Assembly (NCBI GenBank): GCA_963978895.1
Contig: OZ022245.1
Location: 18,570,414 to 18,634,413 of the forward strand
Direction: 5' to 3'
Length of the DNA: 64,000 nucleotides
DNA from: Erpobdella octoculata
Lineage: Eukaryota > Annelida > Clitellata > Hirudinida > Erpobdellidae
Positions 11,961 through 22,768 of this stretch are shown here, in pieces; position 1 is the first letter of the stretch, and the number at the start of each line of letters is the position of its first letter. The notes below the pieces were generated by a model. That model worked only from the letters and a program-made list of their open reading frames with translations, did no database searches and was not told the origin of the DNA. A program made the translations under genes and the position numbers.

Positions 11961-12013
11961 GAAGATGACGACGATGAGAATATTGTCAGTAGGTCCGGTA
12001 GAGCGACCCCTGA

Positions 12014-12370
12014 CATATACATACATACACACATACATACATACATACATACATATATACATACATACATACATACATACATACATACATACATACATAC
12101 ATACATACATACATACATACATACATACATACATACATACATACATACATACATACATACATACATACATACATACATACATACATACATACATACATAC
12201 ATACATACATACATACATACAAACATGCATGCATGCATACATACATGCATACATACATACATACATACATACATACATACATACATACATACATACATAC
12301 ATACATACATACATACATACATACATACATACATACATACATACATACATACATACATACATACATACAT

Positions 12371-12425
<55 letters not shown>

Positions 12426-12480
12426 TACATACATACATACATACATACATACATACATACATACATACATACATACATAC
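12014..12480. repeat. (CATA)n microsatellite with internal (CA)n
   Basis: A tract of over 450 bp, mainly CATA, with a CA-only stretch near 12388-12420 and a GCATG patch near 12225-12247. LINE copy B starts immediately after it. Confidence 0.97.
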
Positions 12481-15433
12481 GAAATGCCCTCAGAGTTCTA
12501 ACCGAAAGGAGGGGGAGAATGATGAACTCACATTCGGATCTTAGGACAACGACCCTGCTTCTTCAACGGACCCTAATGGGGGTATGCTTCACGAGTGTGT
12601 TTGCGGTAGGAGTTTCAAGACGATCCGTGGAATGAAAGTTCACAGAACGAAAATGGCTTGCTTAACCTAATTCCGTCAACGTCCTGCATCAGATATTAAT
12701 GCAAGTAAAACGTCGAACATTGCCGGGCCGGAGGCCAACCACAGCCCCGACGCAGTTTAAGATGTGAATCCGGAAGTAGAAATCAGTCAACCTAGGCCAA
12801 GAATTGATTTTCCTGCAGCAGGAGATACAATTGCATGGAAAAAGTTGGACGAAACACTCTCAAAACTTCTCAAAACACGTTCAAGAAATTCATAAAATTT
12901 CAGTATGAAAGATTTCACTGATGTTATTTACGAAAGAAGCATTGAATTGCTTGGTGTGAAACAAAAACGTCAGGTTCGAAACAATGAAGGCATGATTTCT
13001 AGACGACAAAGAGAAATCAATTAGCTGAAGAGAGAAAAGAAATTGTTACGAAAGCGGTGGAAAAGAGCCCAGGAAAATGAAAAAGCTGGTCTCGCAGAGC
13101 TGCGGCAGAGTTTGGGGCGTCGTTTGTCTGCCCTAATGAAGGCCGAGCGTTTTCGGATAAAGAAAAGAGATCAGAGAAATGCCAGGTTTCAGTTCATCAA
13201 AGACCCATTCAAATATGGAAGAAATTTACTGGACCCACCCAAGTCAGGAACGCTTCTAGCAGACAAAGCAACACTCGATGAATATTTTCGGTCCGCATTC
13301 CGTGACCCGCGTGGAGATCAGCAGTTAGAAGAAAGAACCGATCTTCCAGAAATCCCACTGTCAAACTTTTCTTTCAGAGAAGGCATGATTTCGTTACTTG
13401 AAGTTACTCAATTTCTCTACAGAACAAGAAACAGATCTGCTCCTGGACCAAATGGGGTGACATATCTCGTCTATAAAAAATGCCCAGAAGTATTGAGATT
13501 AGTGCATTCTCTACTCGTGAGCTCTTGGGAAAGAAGAATTGAAAGCGAATGGCAAAGAGCAGAAGGTATCTTTATTCCGAAAGAAAAAGACTCGAAGGCA
13601 ATACATCAGTTTCGCCCAATTTCATTGTTAAACGTCGAGGGAAAGATATTTGTTGCTGTCCTTGCTCGGAGACTGACAAGCTATGTAATTCAAAACAATT
13701 AGATCGACAGGTCTGTTCAGAAGGGAGGAGTGCCAGGAGTACTAGGATGCATCGAACATTCGTCAGTGATCTGGGAAGCATTGAAAAGAGCTAAAGATAA
13801 TCGTCTCAGTTTGCACATTGTCTGGTTAGACTTTGCAAATGCTTATGGAGCTGTACGTCACCAAATGTTGTGAAAAACTCTCAGATCGCATCATGTTCCA
13901 AATTTTGTGATAGAAATGTTGCAACAGTATTTCGGACATTTCAAATTGAGGTTGCCAACGTTTTCATGTTCAACAGAATGGTTCCAGTTAGAAGTTGGTA
14001 TAGCAATGGGTTTCTCAATTTCACCCATTCTCTTCGTATTAGCGATGCCGCTGCTTCTGAATGCAGTGGGTTCTCGCGTGGAGGAAGCTTACGTTGGCAA
14101 AGGTATCTTGATGCCATCGGTGAAGGCCTTCATGGATGATACAACTTTGGTTCTAAACAAATGTATCTCAATGCGACGAGCTCTTGATGCATTCAGTGGG
14201 CTGCTATCATGGTGCGGCATGAGTTTCAAGGCAACCAAGTCAAGAAGCTTATCTCTGCCACGAGGCAAGATCGACGACAACGTGACGTTTTCAGTTGCTG
14301 GCAACAGGATCCCAACATTGAGAGAAGAACCGGTTAAGAGCCTGGGAAGGTTGTATGACGATTCGCTTAACGACACTGGACGGTGTTCTGAAGTTCTCCG
14401 ATCGGCATTTGAAGATATGAAGAAAATTGATGCGGCCCCACTCCAGAGCAGGTTCAAATTATGGTTACTTCAGTTTGTTCTATTACCGAGATTGCTTTGG
14501 CCCCTATCAATGTATGAGATGAGTAGAAAACTACTATTAGTAGAAAAGCTAGAAATGAGGATGAATAAATTTACAAGGCAATGGTTGGGTCTGCCTCCGG
14601 GATTTACTTTGGTAGCTTTGTACAACAAACTGCCAAACTAAGGTTGCCACTGAAGTCTTTGGTTGAGGAGTTTAAGATAAACAAGGTCCGTACGCAACTA
14701 TTGCTGGATAACTCTTCGGATCAAAGAATTGTAGAAATGGGACCTCTTGTAAAGTCCGGAAAGAAATGGGTAGCCAGAAAGAAGATCACAGAAGCTGAAG
14801 CCTTTTTACGTTGGACAGAAAGAGTTGGGGCAGTTCAACAGGACAAAGGGGTCTCGGGTCAACCCATCAAATTTGGTGTTCAAAAGCCAGCACCAGTTAA
14901 CAAACAAGTCTGGTCATTCAGGAAAGAAAGAAAGCCATCGAGTCCCAGAGAATGATTAAGTTTGTTCAGTTATCATCAACAAAAAGATTGGACGACATGG
15001 GAAAATGCTGTTCAGCGTTCGTTTTCTTGGAGAGACATTTGGCAATACACACCACTACGTTTGTCACTTTTGATTAGATCTGTTTATGATCAACTGCCGT
15101 CATCCAGCAATCTTCGAAGATGGAAGTTGAAAGACGAAGCTTCGTGCATAATATGTGGGCAATCGGAGACTCTCATTCACGTTCATTCCTGTTGTTCGTT
15201 TTCATTTTCACACGGGAAGTACACTTGGCGCCATAACCAAGTACTCCGAAAATTGCTTGACTTCGTCAAAGAAGCGTGTAAGAAAGCAAAGACAAAAGGA
15301 ATACAGCAGAAAAGGTAAAACTACTTTTGAGAGAAGGCAATCTGAAGTTCCACAGGTTCAGATCTACAAGAGACTTTGATTGTGTGATGGGTGCTGCCGA
15401 CGATTGGTCGGTTTCGGCTGATTTGGATGGCAA

Positions 15434-15437
<4 letters not shown>
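12481..15437 (+). mobile_element. R2-group LINE (copy B), 3' truncated by (TA)n
   Basis: Runs from the leader through zinc finger, RT, CCHC and the first 37 codons of the endonuclease region, where it is cut by (TA)n at 15438. It shares order and most motifs with copy C at 57 kb but has several stops and frameshifts. Its start abuts (CATA)n, as for copies A and C. Confidence 0.88.
13043..15318 (+). pseudogene. R2-group LINE RT/CCHC polyprotein, broken
   Basis: Frames add up to one ORF: basic region (RFQFIKDPFKYGRNLLDPPK), RT with RNRSAPGPNGVTYLVYKK, QFRPISLLNVEGKIF, motif A IVWLDFANAYGAVRHQ, motif B GIAMGFSISPILFVL, catalytic AFMDDTTLVLNK, then thumb and a CCHC knuckle (CIICGQSETLIHVHSC, spacing C2-C7-H4-C). 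Breaks: TAG at about 13700, TGA at about 13873, a frameshift near 14640, a TGA near 14955 and TAA at 15316. The endonuclease part then resumes in the -1 frame at 15327. Confidence 0.88.

Positions 15438-15506
<69 letters not shown>
15438..15506. repeat. (TA)n microsatellite
   Basis: TA tract that truncates LINE copy B and precedes a tRNA-like SINE. Confidence 0.97.
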
Positions 15507-15509
<3 letters not shown>

Positions 15510-15539
15510 TAGTCAAGTGTTGTGTTCAAATAACCCCAA

Positions 15540-15657
15540 AAAAGCGCTTAACAACCACTGTTTTTTGGCGGTGGAAGTGACGCAGATGGTAAGGTAGTTG
15601 GCATGCTGCGAGGCGGTGTTGCCGATCCGACAGTTGTGGGTTCGAGTCTGAAGTTGA

Positions 15658-15660
<3 letters not shown>
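15540..15660 (+). repeat. tRNA-like SINE, second family
   Basis: Contains an A-box-like GTGACGCAGATGGTAAGGTA and a B-box GTGGGTTCGAGTCTGA, then runs into (TA)n. The same unit occurs twice as an inverted pair at 38355-38712. It does not fold into a complete tRNA acceptor stem, so it is a SINE or tRNA relic. Confidence 0.7.

Positions 15661-15710
<50 letters not shown>
15661..15710. repeat. (TA)n microsatellite
   Basis: TA tract shared as the end of the SINE on the left and of a minus-strand PLE module on the right. Confidence 0.97.
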
Positions 15711-15711
<1 letters not shown>

Positions 15712-15712
<1 letters not shown>

Positions 15713-15910
15713 CGTTTTTTGCATAACTCGGCAGTTGATTTTCTTTCATACATGCTCTAATGAAAATAACTGCCCATTTTTTGTTTATTATTTTATTAAC
15801 GTAAGACTCCAATCTGCGAACGACTTTGTTTTTTTAATAAAATTCTTTATTGATTTTCATAACGGACTTACTGCACAGTTTCGGCTCAAAAGCCATCATC
15901 AGAGCCCTTG
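15712..15910 (-). mobile_element. PLE terminal module, family 2
   Basis: Minus-strand order is hammerhead, small ORF, (TA)n, as in the other modules, but the sequence is diverged. The reading frame from the ribozyme ATG is broken by an early stop. A later part reads NKKWAVIFIRACMKENQLPSY, matching the conserved C-terminal core of the module ORF family. Confidence 0.7.
15864..15907 (-). ncRNA. Type I hammerhead ribozyme
   Basis: On the minus strand: stem I GGGCT (15903-15907) pairs with AGTCC (15864-15868) including one G.U; core CTGATGA 15896-15902; stem II GGCT-TTTG-AGCC; GAAAC 15878-15882; stem III ACTG/CAGT with a 2-nt loop; cleavage after A15869. All invariant core bases are present. The stems differ in sequence from the 8742 ribozyme but pair fully, which supports a conserved fold. 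Confidence 0.87.
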
Positions 15911-17317
15911 AATAGAAAATAATGCGAATATTCAAAAACGAACGAAGTGAAATTAGAATAATGGTAAAACGTGTTTACTTAAAACCAGACGATTAGGCGA
16001 GGAATATAATGCGAATGAATATAGTTGTGATAAAACCAAGCGGAGGTAAAATGGTGTGAAGTAAAATTAAACCGAGGTACATGGTATATAAAAGACAGGA
16101 ATACTATTGTAAAAACAGAAGACGTGAAGTGGAGTGAAACTGCGTTATATATTGTTGGGTGTTTGATATAGAATGAAAAACAGTTTTGGAAGATATGTAG
16201 ACTTACTAGAAATCGACTTCTAAACCACGAAGCAACCAGCGAAACGGTAAACGAATAGCATGCCGAGAAGTAGATGTTTACGTTGTGACCAGCGAAGCGA
16301 TGGCCGACACGAAAGATAAAATATGAAATAAAATCGGAATGAAAGGATCACGAGAGTAATAGGTTAGGACTGAACTGAATTAAAAGTATAAGTATACAAG
16401 TATAGAACTGAATGAAATGCGGCTGATCACTTTCGTCTGCGGAAAGTTATGAACAAAACAGCAGCAGATTGACAGGCTTCCTTAAGAACTTTGTTCATGA
16501 TTTTGTTGAAACAAAAATACTGCACTTGCTTTCATTTCTTTCAAATTTCATGCACCTCATATATCAGTGAAACCTTTACCATAAATCGGTGTTGCATGTA
16601 AGATTTTCCTTAGAATGTAATTTTTTTAGTTTCCTCTGAAAAGTAAAAAATAAAATAAGACCGATAAATTAATTCATAGTCTTATAGTCATAACTACTCG
16701 TCAATAATAAATTAATACAAAATCGGCTAATGCCATCACATAAAAAAAACACTTACATGTCCGAAAAAATTTCTTATTTATCGATAGACTGATAGCAAGC
16801 TCGTCAGTTTAGGAAACCATGATGAACAATATTAGATAAGGAACAATTGAAGTCAGAAGCCTTGAACGATAAATATGAACAATGAATTTAAATTTATTTT
16901 TCCAATCTGGAACTCCTTGTAAAACACAAAACGTTAGAGCATAATGATAATCTTATAACTCATGTGCAATGCAACAAACAAAACAAATTAAAAAATTCAC
17001 AGTACATCATGATTTTAAAAACTAAAAACAAATTACTATAGCTTTGCCACTTACTTTTGAATGGGAGATATAAACAATGAATTTTTAATTTAAATTGATT
17101 TGATAAGCCTGGAACTCTTTTTGTGAAGCACAAAATATGTTAGTCTATAGTCTATATATAAAATAAATTAAATAAGAATTTTACTTATACAGCTGAAAAA
17201 AAATAATTTCTAAATAGAAGAAATTCCACCTGCAATTTATTGATTAGTCCTGAAAACCAAAGTTATCTGGATTTAAAAGATAACTTGCTAAAAATCAAAT
17301 ATAAAGTTTATATTATA
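15911..17317. other. AT-rich, no gene seen
   Basis: Only short interrupted frames. No element ends or coding matches were recognised. Confidence 0.5.
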
Positions 17318-17656
17318 AAGAACGGTCGTTGCTATTGCCCCGGCGGTTTGCCGTGGAAATAATCGGTAAAATTGCTACTGAGCCGGCGGCATTACCGCCG
17401 GTGAAATTGCTACTGAGCCGGCGGCAGTACCGCCGGTGAAATTGCTACTGAGCCGGCATTCTCGCCGGTGAAATTGCTACTGAGCCGGCATTCTCGCCGG
17501 TGAAATAATCGATAAAATTGCTACTGAGCCGGCGGCAGTACCGCCGGTGAAATTGCTACTGAGCCGGCATTCTCGCCGGTGATATAATAGGTAAAATTGC
17601 TACTGAGCCGGCAGTACCGCCGGTGAAAAAATCGGTAAAATTGCTATTGTGCCGGC
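17318..17656. repeat. Array of GC-rich hairpins in AT-rich DNA
   Basis: About eight units, each opening with AAATTGCTACTGAG and followed by a palindrome such as CCGGCGGCAGTACCGCCGG or CCGGCATTCTCGCCGG. The palindrome length varies between units but both arms stay complementary. Spacers such as AAATAATCGGT recur. A related segment lies at 20.65-20.76 kb. Identity is unknown; subterminal repeats of a DNA transposon are one option. Confidence 0.75.
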
Positions 17657-18380
17657 ATGAAAAGTATTTTGGCGGTCATTTTTGTAATAATTTTTTTCTG
17701 ATTATTTTGCAGGACCACAGCGGTTTTTTTTATAATAATAATTTTTTATGATTAATTTGCAGAACCACGGCGGTTTTTTTTATAATTATTTTCTAATGAA
17801 TATTTTTTAGGACAACCAAAATCAGCAACTAGGACTAGAATAACTTATGAGAACAGGCTTCTCAAATAGAGAAGAAATAGAGAGATGTTAAGAAGTTAGA
17901 GATAGTGTGGTATGCAAAAAAATAAAGGTGAACCAACTACGCCACTTGCTAGGAAAATAGAAGCTTTAGTGAGCTTGCGTCGACGCTTCTGGAATAGTAT
18001 AAGTTTTTTGCGACATTAACTAGCGTCTGCAAATATCTGTTTGCCTTCCCCGTTACACTTTCGGGCTTGAAAAAACGGCTTTGGTGATTTCGTCGCTGTC
18101 ATCGTGACGTAACTGTACATCGACCAGTCATTGTGGTGTGCTCGTGCTACAGAAAAATATTTTCATTATAGTGTAAATAAATTTAACAAGAATAAAAAAA
18201 TCACAACTAATTTCATGAGTACACTTTTTATTACTAGTCTGGCACAAAACCAGTTGATATGATACAAGTAAACGAGAAAACGAGTTTTTCAAAAGAAACT
18301 TTTATTTAAAGTAAACTTGATTTGCAAATCTAAAAGACAAACAGAAAAGTTTGTAACAACAATAATAATAATAAAACAAA
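17657..18380. other. AT-rich, no gene seen
   Basis: No supported coding region. Two GGCGGTTTTTTTTATAAT phrases recur near 17.73 and 17.78 kb. This is flanking DNA of the PHD-finger gene remnant. Confidence 0.4.
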
Positions 18381-19550
18381 TCAAAACATTTTGTAACTGC
18401 CACGACAGTGGGTGCAAAAAAAAAGCCCTGCTAGTTGGTTTTATTAATTTTCTGGCAAAAAAATGCACCCATTGCAGGCAGCAGTCACACATAATCATGT
18501 CCCCTACGTTTGCATCTCTTCGACACGTTCTACAGGTGTAGTTTGGATGCTCCTTCTTCGTTTTTACTGTAAAAATTGAATACATTAAAAATTAGTTTTC
18601 TGTTGTTTACTTGCAACACAATTTCAAAGTTATTTTAACTTACTCAATTCTAAAACTGTGGTCCACGCATCCACAGCAAACAGGCCTTCGAACAATGGAA
18701 GATGTTGAGACACTTCCGGCTCTGTTATGGCTGTGGAGACATCTATAAGCGGACTCACGCTTTCAACGAGGCATCCCTCTTTCACCACCCTTCCAGCCTC
18801 CTCTTCACCGAGAATCCGCAAAAGAAACACTAATTAAGAAAAAAAAGTTAAAAACAAAAATGATTTCTTTACTCAAATTTTGTAACTTACACTTTTTTTC
18901 ATTCTTTTTCTAGCATAGCTGAAAATTTTCGTGGCAGCTTCTTATAATGGTCCAAGCGGCGGGTTTTTCTGGGCCTTCCGGGACCACGAGCAACTTTTGG
19001 AAGCTCGAGTCCTGACAATTCTATCGATGGCTGGTTCGGTTGCTCAGTGTCAGCTTTATCCAACCGCCGCCGCTTGTTTACCGGCTGATCCACTGCTCCA
19101 AAAGCAAAATATTTTAATAGCTTATAACAAAATGTTACCTCATAACATGTAATTTTTACCTAGGGTGACTTCAACATTTTCCTTCTGACAATCCTGGAGA
19201 ACACGATCATCACTTGAGCACAATTGATCAGACATGTTATCCACTGCTCCAAAAGCGAAATTATTTTAATAGCTTATAACAAAAAGTTACCTTATAACAT
19301 GTAATATTTACCTAGGTTGACTTGAAAATCTTTCTTTTGTTGGATACAATTTCGGAGAACACGAAATGTTGCCAGGTACTTCTCGTACGTGGGCTTTCAC
19401 AAATCCTGCATGGCGTTGGCCAGTGAACGAAACAAGAGGTGGGCCTCCGTAAACATCTCCTCCCGAGTCATTGTTTTTCGCCTTTCTGTGATATTTTCCA
19501 TTGCAATTGGCGTCCAATTGTTGGGACAAGGTGGATTTTCTTTTTCTTCC
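18381..19550 (-). pseudogene. Multi-exon PHD-finger and AT-hook protein remnant
   Basis: Five minus-strand exons can be read: 19550-19312, 19243-19160, 19092-18899, 18829-18644 and 18566-18381, with GTAA- donors and AG acceptors at most joins. Exon 1 reads MTREEMFTEAHLLFRSL with one TGA; exon 3 carries a basic KRRRLD and an AT-hook (RGPGRPRK); exon 5 carries a PHD-like zinc finger (CRTC, MIMCDCC, QWVH) whose last pair (FCTHC) is reached only after removing one T from a T9 run. The exon 3-4 join does not keep frame. It may be a transposon-encoded or host protein, now broken, or a model hurt by homopolymer errors. Function is not assignable beyond chromatin or DNA binding. Confidence 0.55.
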
Positions 19551-19560
19551 TGTTGAAAAA

Positions 19561-20026
19561 AACAATAATAGTTTTAAGGGGCGCCAAAAATTAAGCAGGC
19601 ATTTTAAAAATTTGCGACCGGAAGCGGGAAATCTACCGGAAGCGGGAGAGCAATCAGGAACGAGAAAGCGACCGGAAACGGGAAATCAATTTTTATGGGG
19701 CGCCAAAAAATTAAGCAGGCATTTTAAAAATTTGCAAGCAGGAACGAGAAAGCGACAGGAAGCGGGAAATCGACCAGGAAAGCAGGGGTGGACATGTGTC
19801 CCCGGGCGCTTTTTTTAATGGGCGCCAAAAAATTAAGGAGGCATTTTAAAAATTTGCAATCGGGAAAGCGACCGGGAGAGGGAGAGCAAGCAGGAACGAG
19901 AAAGCAACCGGAAGCGGGAAAGCGACCGGGGCGGGAAATCGACCGGGAGCGGGAGAGCAAGAGAGGAAGGAAACGGAAGCGAGAAAAACGATAGGAAAAC
20001 CTTTAAAACACCGGGTACAGCGCTAG
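19561..20026 (+). mobile_element. Helitron-type 3' end with CGGGAAAGCGAC repeats
   Basis: Repeats of a GGGCGCCAAAAATTAAGCAG block and of CCGGAAGCGGGAAA units end in ACCGGGTACAGCG-CTAG before T at 20023-20026. The terminal hairpin is degenerate compared with the 702 and 30196 ends. The 5' end is not identified. The PHD gene remnant lies just upstream in antisense, so it could have been carried by this element. Confidence 0.5.
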
Positions 20027-21175
20027 TATAAAACTTAACTTAACGACACTTTCTTCAGCTGCAATACAATCAAACACACAATCAAAATTTATCACAAATG
20101 TTAAACACGCCTGGCGCTGAATGCAAGAAAGGAGTGGAATTTCTGCCAATTAGGAACCGATAGTAGATCATTAACAATATGCACTGATGTTGATCTTGGA
20201 CCTGCACGCGACTTACAGTTTATATAAACAATTTTAATTTGCGTAATATGAATACTATTCTAATTCTACTGCTAGAAAATATTTTAAATCAACAAATGCA
20301 ATTGCAATTTAAAATTAGATAATAATTTAATTTTAATAAATCAATTTACCTTGTTTTCTTGCATGAAAGAAATCACTGATTACAGAACGCGAGAACGAAA
20401 CGCACAGAAAGAGACGACGAGAGAGCTATGGCGGATTTTCTTAGCTCGCTGATTTTATATACTGTGCGTCACCTAGGCTGCAATCTTCCCGCCATTCTCC
20501 GGAGGCCTAAGCCCCCGAAATTATAAAATCGAGATTCAAAAGATAAAAATAAACTATGCAGGCAGTCTGCCTGAAGACGACACATAATTTTTCTTAATTA
20601 TAAATATTTGATTAAATAAAGACTATTTTATTAATTATTTAATAATTTATTTGCTGCTATTGCACCGGCGGTGACCGATTATTTCCCCGGCAATCCCGCC
20701 GGTGAAATAATCGGTAAAATTGCTACTGCGCCGGCATTGCCGTGGTAATAGTTATAACGTAAAGAACCGATAGCAGAGCTGTCGTATTGAAAGTTCGGAA
20801 GAGAGAGAATGAGCTCTATGAAATCAAAACAAAGGTATCCGGCGGCACTAAACAACACATATATTTATTTAATATTTATATTTAAAACCTTTAAAACTTA
20901 AGAAAACAATTAACAAAATTTTGTATAATTTAACTATAAATTAATTTATTTTTATTTTGTAGAAAAAAAATTTACTTCACCTTACTACCGCTGACCAAAA
21001 CGTTTTTTGTCCATAAAACATCAACGGAGAAACAAATTTATTTAAAACTTCACAGGAATCACCGCTTCAATAAGTTACATAAGTGTGCCAAATTTCAATG
21101 TAATCTGTTCGGCCGTTTACATTTGATACTCGGATATACAAACATAAATTTCATTTTTATATATAATTCTCTCCT
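20027..21175. other. Non-coding; contains a large hairpin
   Basis: Mostly AT-rich without coding frames. At about 20676-20713 ACCGATTATTTC pairs with GAAATAATCGGT around an inner CCGGC/GCCGG stem. The segment 20655-20760 is homologous to the hairpin array at 17318. A Helitron-like 5' terminus in minus sense lies at about 21.06-21.17 kb. Confidence 0.5.
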
Positions 21176-21617
21176 TTGTCTACCAACACAATAGACGCTA
21201 CCAACGCAATAGACCCTACCAACTGTATCGAAGTTTCAAACGCAACCGAACTGTGCCCTGCCGACATGCCAAGGACCCCGCTATTCACTGTTCTCCCGCA
21301 TTCTTCTTTTGTCACACCTCGCCTCTCCTTTTCTGATTTATCTGAACTCCGTCCGTATTAGGAGTTCGCCAACCAAGACTACAAATGTATCTTATCACAG
21401 TTATGATCATCCTTGTGACCAATACGACAACGGCCCAGTTTTTGGTCCTGTTTCCTTTCCTCCATCTACCAACCATATTGAAGCGTTGGACGCGGTCGAA
21501 CAGTGCTCCACCGGTTTGTCAGGCCTCGAGTCTGCTGACCTGCGTGATAGTGATGGGACCGGTGCGATGTGTCCGCATTTGATCGATAACTGCAATATTA
21601 CTATACGTAGACGTTGA
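21176..21617 (+). pseudogene. Likely C-terminal tail of a third PLE ORF
   Basis: Two overlapping frames contain repeats of a TNAIDPTNCIEVSN type and a final CNITIRRR before a stop at 21617. The PLE at 33.4 kb ends SSNITQRKRKN at a similar distance before its ribozyme. By position and the NIT-x-R end this is probably the polyprotein tail of the PLE whose terminal module follows. No nuclease or RT part is present. Confidence 0.4.
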
Positions 21618-21972
21618 TCATTTTCAACTTTTAATTAAACTCTCAATTTTATCGATATCCAATTATCTTTGAATTGTAGCTTTAAATTCTTATTTTATTA
21701 TTTTACCTCCTTGCTTTTATTAGTAATTCTCTTTTAATAGTTATATTTTACTACTTAATTTGGTTGTATAGTTTAGCACATGTATTTTTTATTTTTTCTT
21801 ATTTTTTGTTTATTTATTTACTCTGAGGCAAAACATTTGGTTGTTTTTTTAGCGGTTTTCATATTTTGCTTTTACTCTTCTTTGTACTTTGACCTCGATT
21901 GATGTGTAAACATATCTGATATGTCTCGCCACACCACTTTATATATTTTCGTTGTAGCTGTAATTTTAAATT

Positions 21973-22048
21973 ATTTTTATGAGTTCTGATGATGGCTAAT
22001 AAAACCGAAACCTGCAGGTCAGCTAATGACCAAAACATTAATAAAAAT
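21973..22048 (+). ncRNA. Type I hammerhead ribozyme
   Basis: Core CTGATGA 21986-21992; stem II GG/CC with a long loop (21993-22006); GAAAC 22007-22011; stem III ACC/GGT around TGCA; cleavage after C22020. Stem I pairs AGTT 21982-21985 with AGCT 22021-22024 and continues with ATTTTTAT 21973-21980 against ATAAAAAT 22041-22048 across an internal loop. All invariant core bases are present. Confidence 0.85.
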
Positions 22049-22185
22049 ATATATCAGTTGGTTCAAAAGTGTCTTGGTATTTCCGATTTTCGAAAAGTTT
22101 CACGGTTGATAGAAAAAGTTTGTAATAAGAAATGGGCCATAGTCTTTAATAAAGCGTGTCTGAAAGAACAGCTTGTTCCTAATTA

Positions 22186-22192
<7 letters not shown>
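21989..22192 (+). CDS. Small PLE-module ORF, family 3
   Basis: The ORF opens at two ATGs inside the ribozyme and ends in (TA)n after about 68 codons. It reads MMANKTETCRSAND and then CNKKWAIVFNKACLKEQLVPNY in separate parts of the frame. The K-W-x(3)-F-x(2)-A-C-L-K core is shared with family 1 although nucleotide identity is low, so protein-level constraint is likely. Function unknown. Confidence 0.5.

Positions 22193-22221
<29 letters not shown>
22190..22221. repeat. (TA)n microsatellite
   Basis: Short TA tract at the end of the PLE module. Confidence 0.95.
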
Positions 22222-22223
<2 letters not shown>

Positions 22224-22319
22224 GGTATTTTGGCGTAATTTGTTTTTTTAGACATCCTCCGTTGAAAACTACGGCCTATTTGGTGTTTAATGTCTGCCAT
22301 TTTAATTATATCTCTATTT

Positions 22320-22364
22320 GGGCTGACTGCAGTTTTGAAAAGAAACTTTTCATCTTCAGAGCCC
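22320..22364 (-). ncRNA. Hammerhead ribozyme remnant (G12 to A)
   Basis: On the minus strand: stem I GGGCT/AGCCC is perfect, core CTGAAGA 22353-22359 is intact, and stem II is a long GAAAAG/CTTTTC helix. The conserved GAAA is AAAA, replacing G12, the base thought to act as general base. Stem III is ACTG/CAGT. It should be inactive, and its intact stems suggest recent loss. Confidence 0.6.
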
Positions 22365-22399
22365 CAGGTGAACAGTAGAAAAGTGTACAAGTAAATAGT

Positions 22400-22768
22400 A
22401 GAGAGATATGAAACAGAATATTATCAAAATCAAACGACCTCAGACAATACGGATCGATTACGCAACGTAAGAAATTAAACAGGTAGTACAACTGAAATCA
22501 AACCGTCTCGGTAATGCAAACAAAACGAGTTAGTATCTAGCTATAAGTATGCGGAATAGAATATATGTGTAATATTAAGTTTAGTTTGTTTAAAGTTTGG
22601 AAAAAACGATGGACAATACAAAGTACAAAGATAACTATTTTAAAATAAAAGTAAAAATACAAACTTAAACATATAAGCCAGTACATTGGTGGCGCCCAGT
22701 ATTGTGGTCGGCAAGAGGGTCGCCAGTGAGTTGCACCTCAGCACCAGATTGGGTGGGAGAATCGGGAA
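22400..22768. other. No gene seen
   Basis: AT-rich sequence with a short GC-richer patch near 22.69-22.75 kb. No recognisable coding or element ends. Confidence 0.4.

Noticed and set aside
12008..12480. Long ORFs of YIHT and MYVC repeats across CATA tracts (also at 10.8 and 56 kb)
   Set aside because: Pure microsatellite translation.
15566..15655. Candidate tRNA gene with A and B boxes
   Set aside because: No full acceptor stem or anticodon arm; repeated in SINE-like units, so treated as SINE.
17318..17656. Regularly spaced palindromic repeats resembling a CRISPR array
   Set aside because: Units are directly tandem with nearly constant short spacers, in a eukaryotic intron-containing context, with no cas genes.
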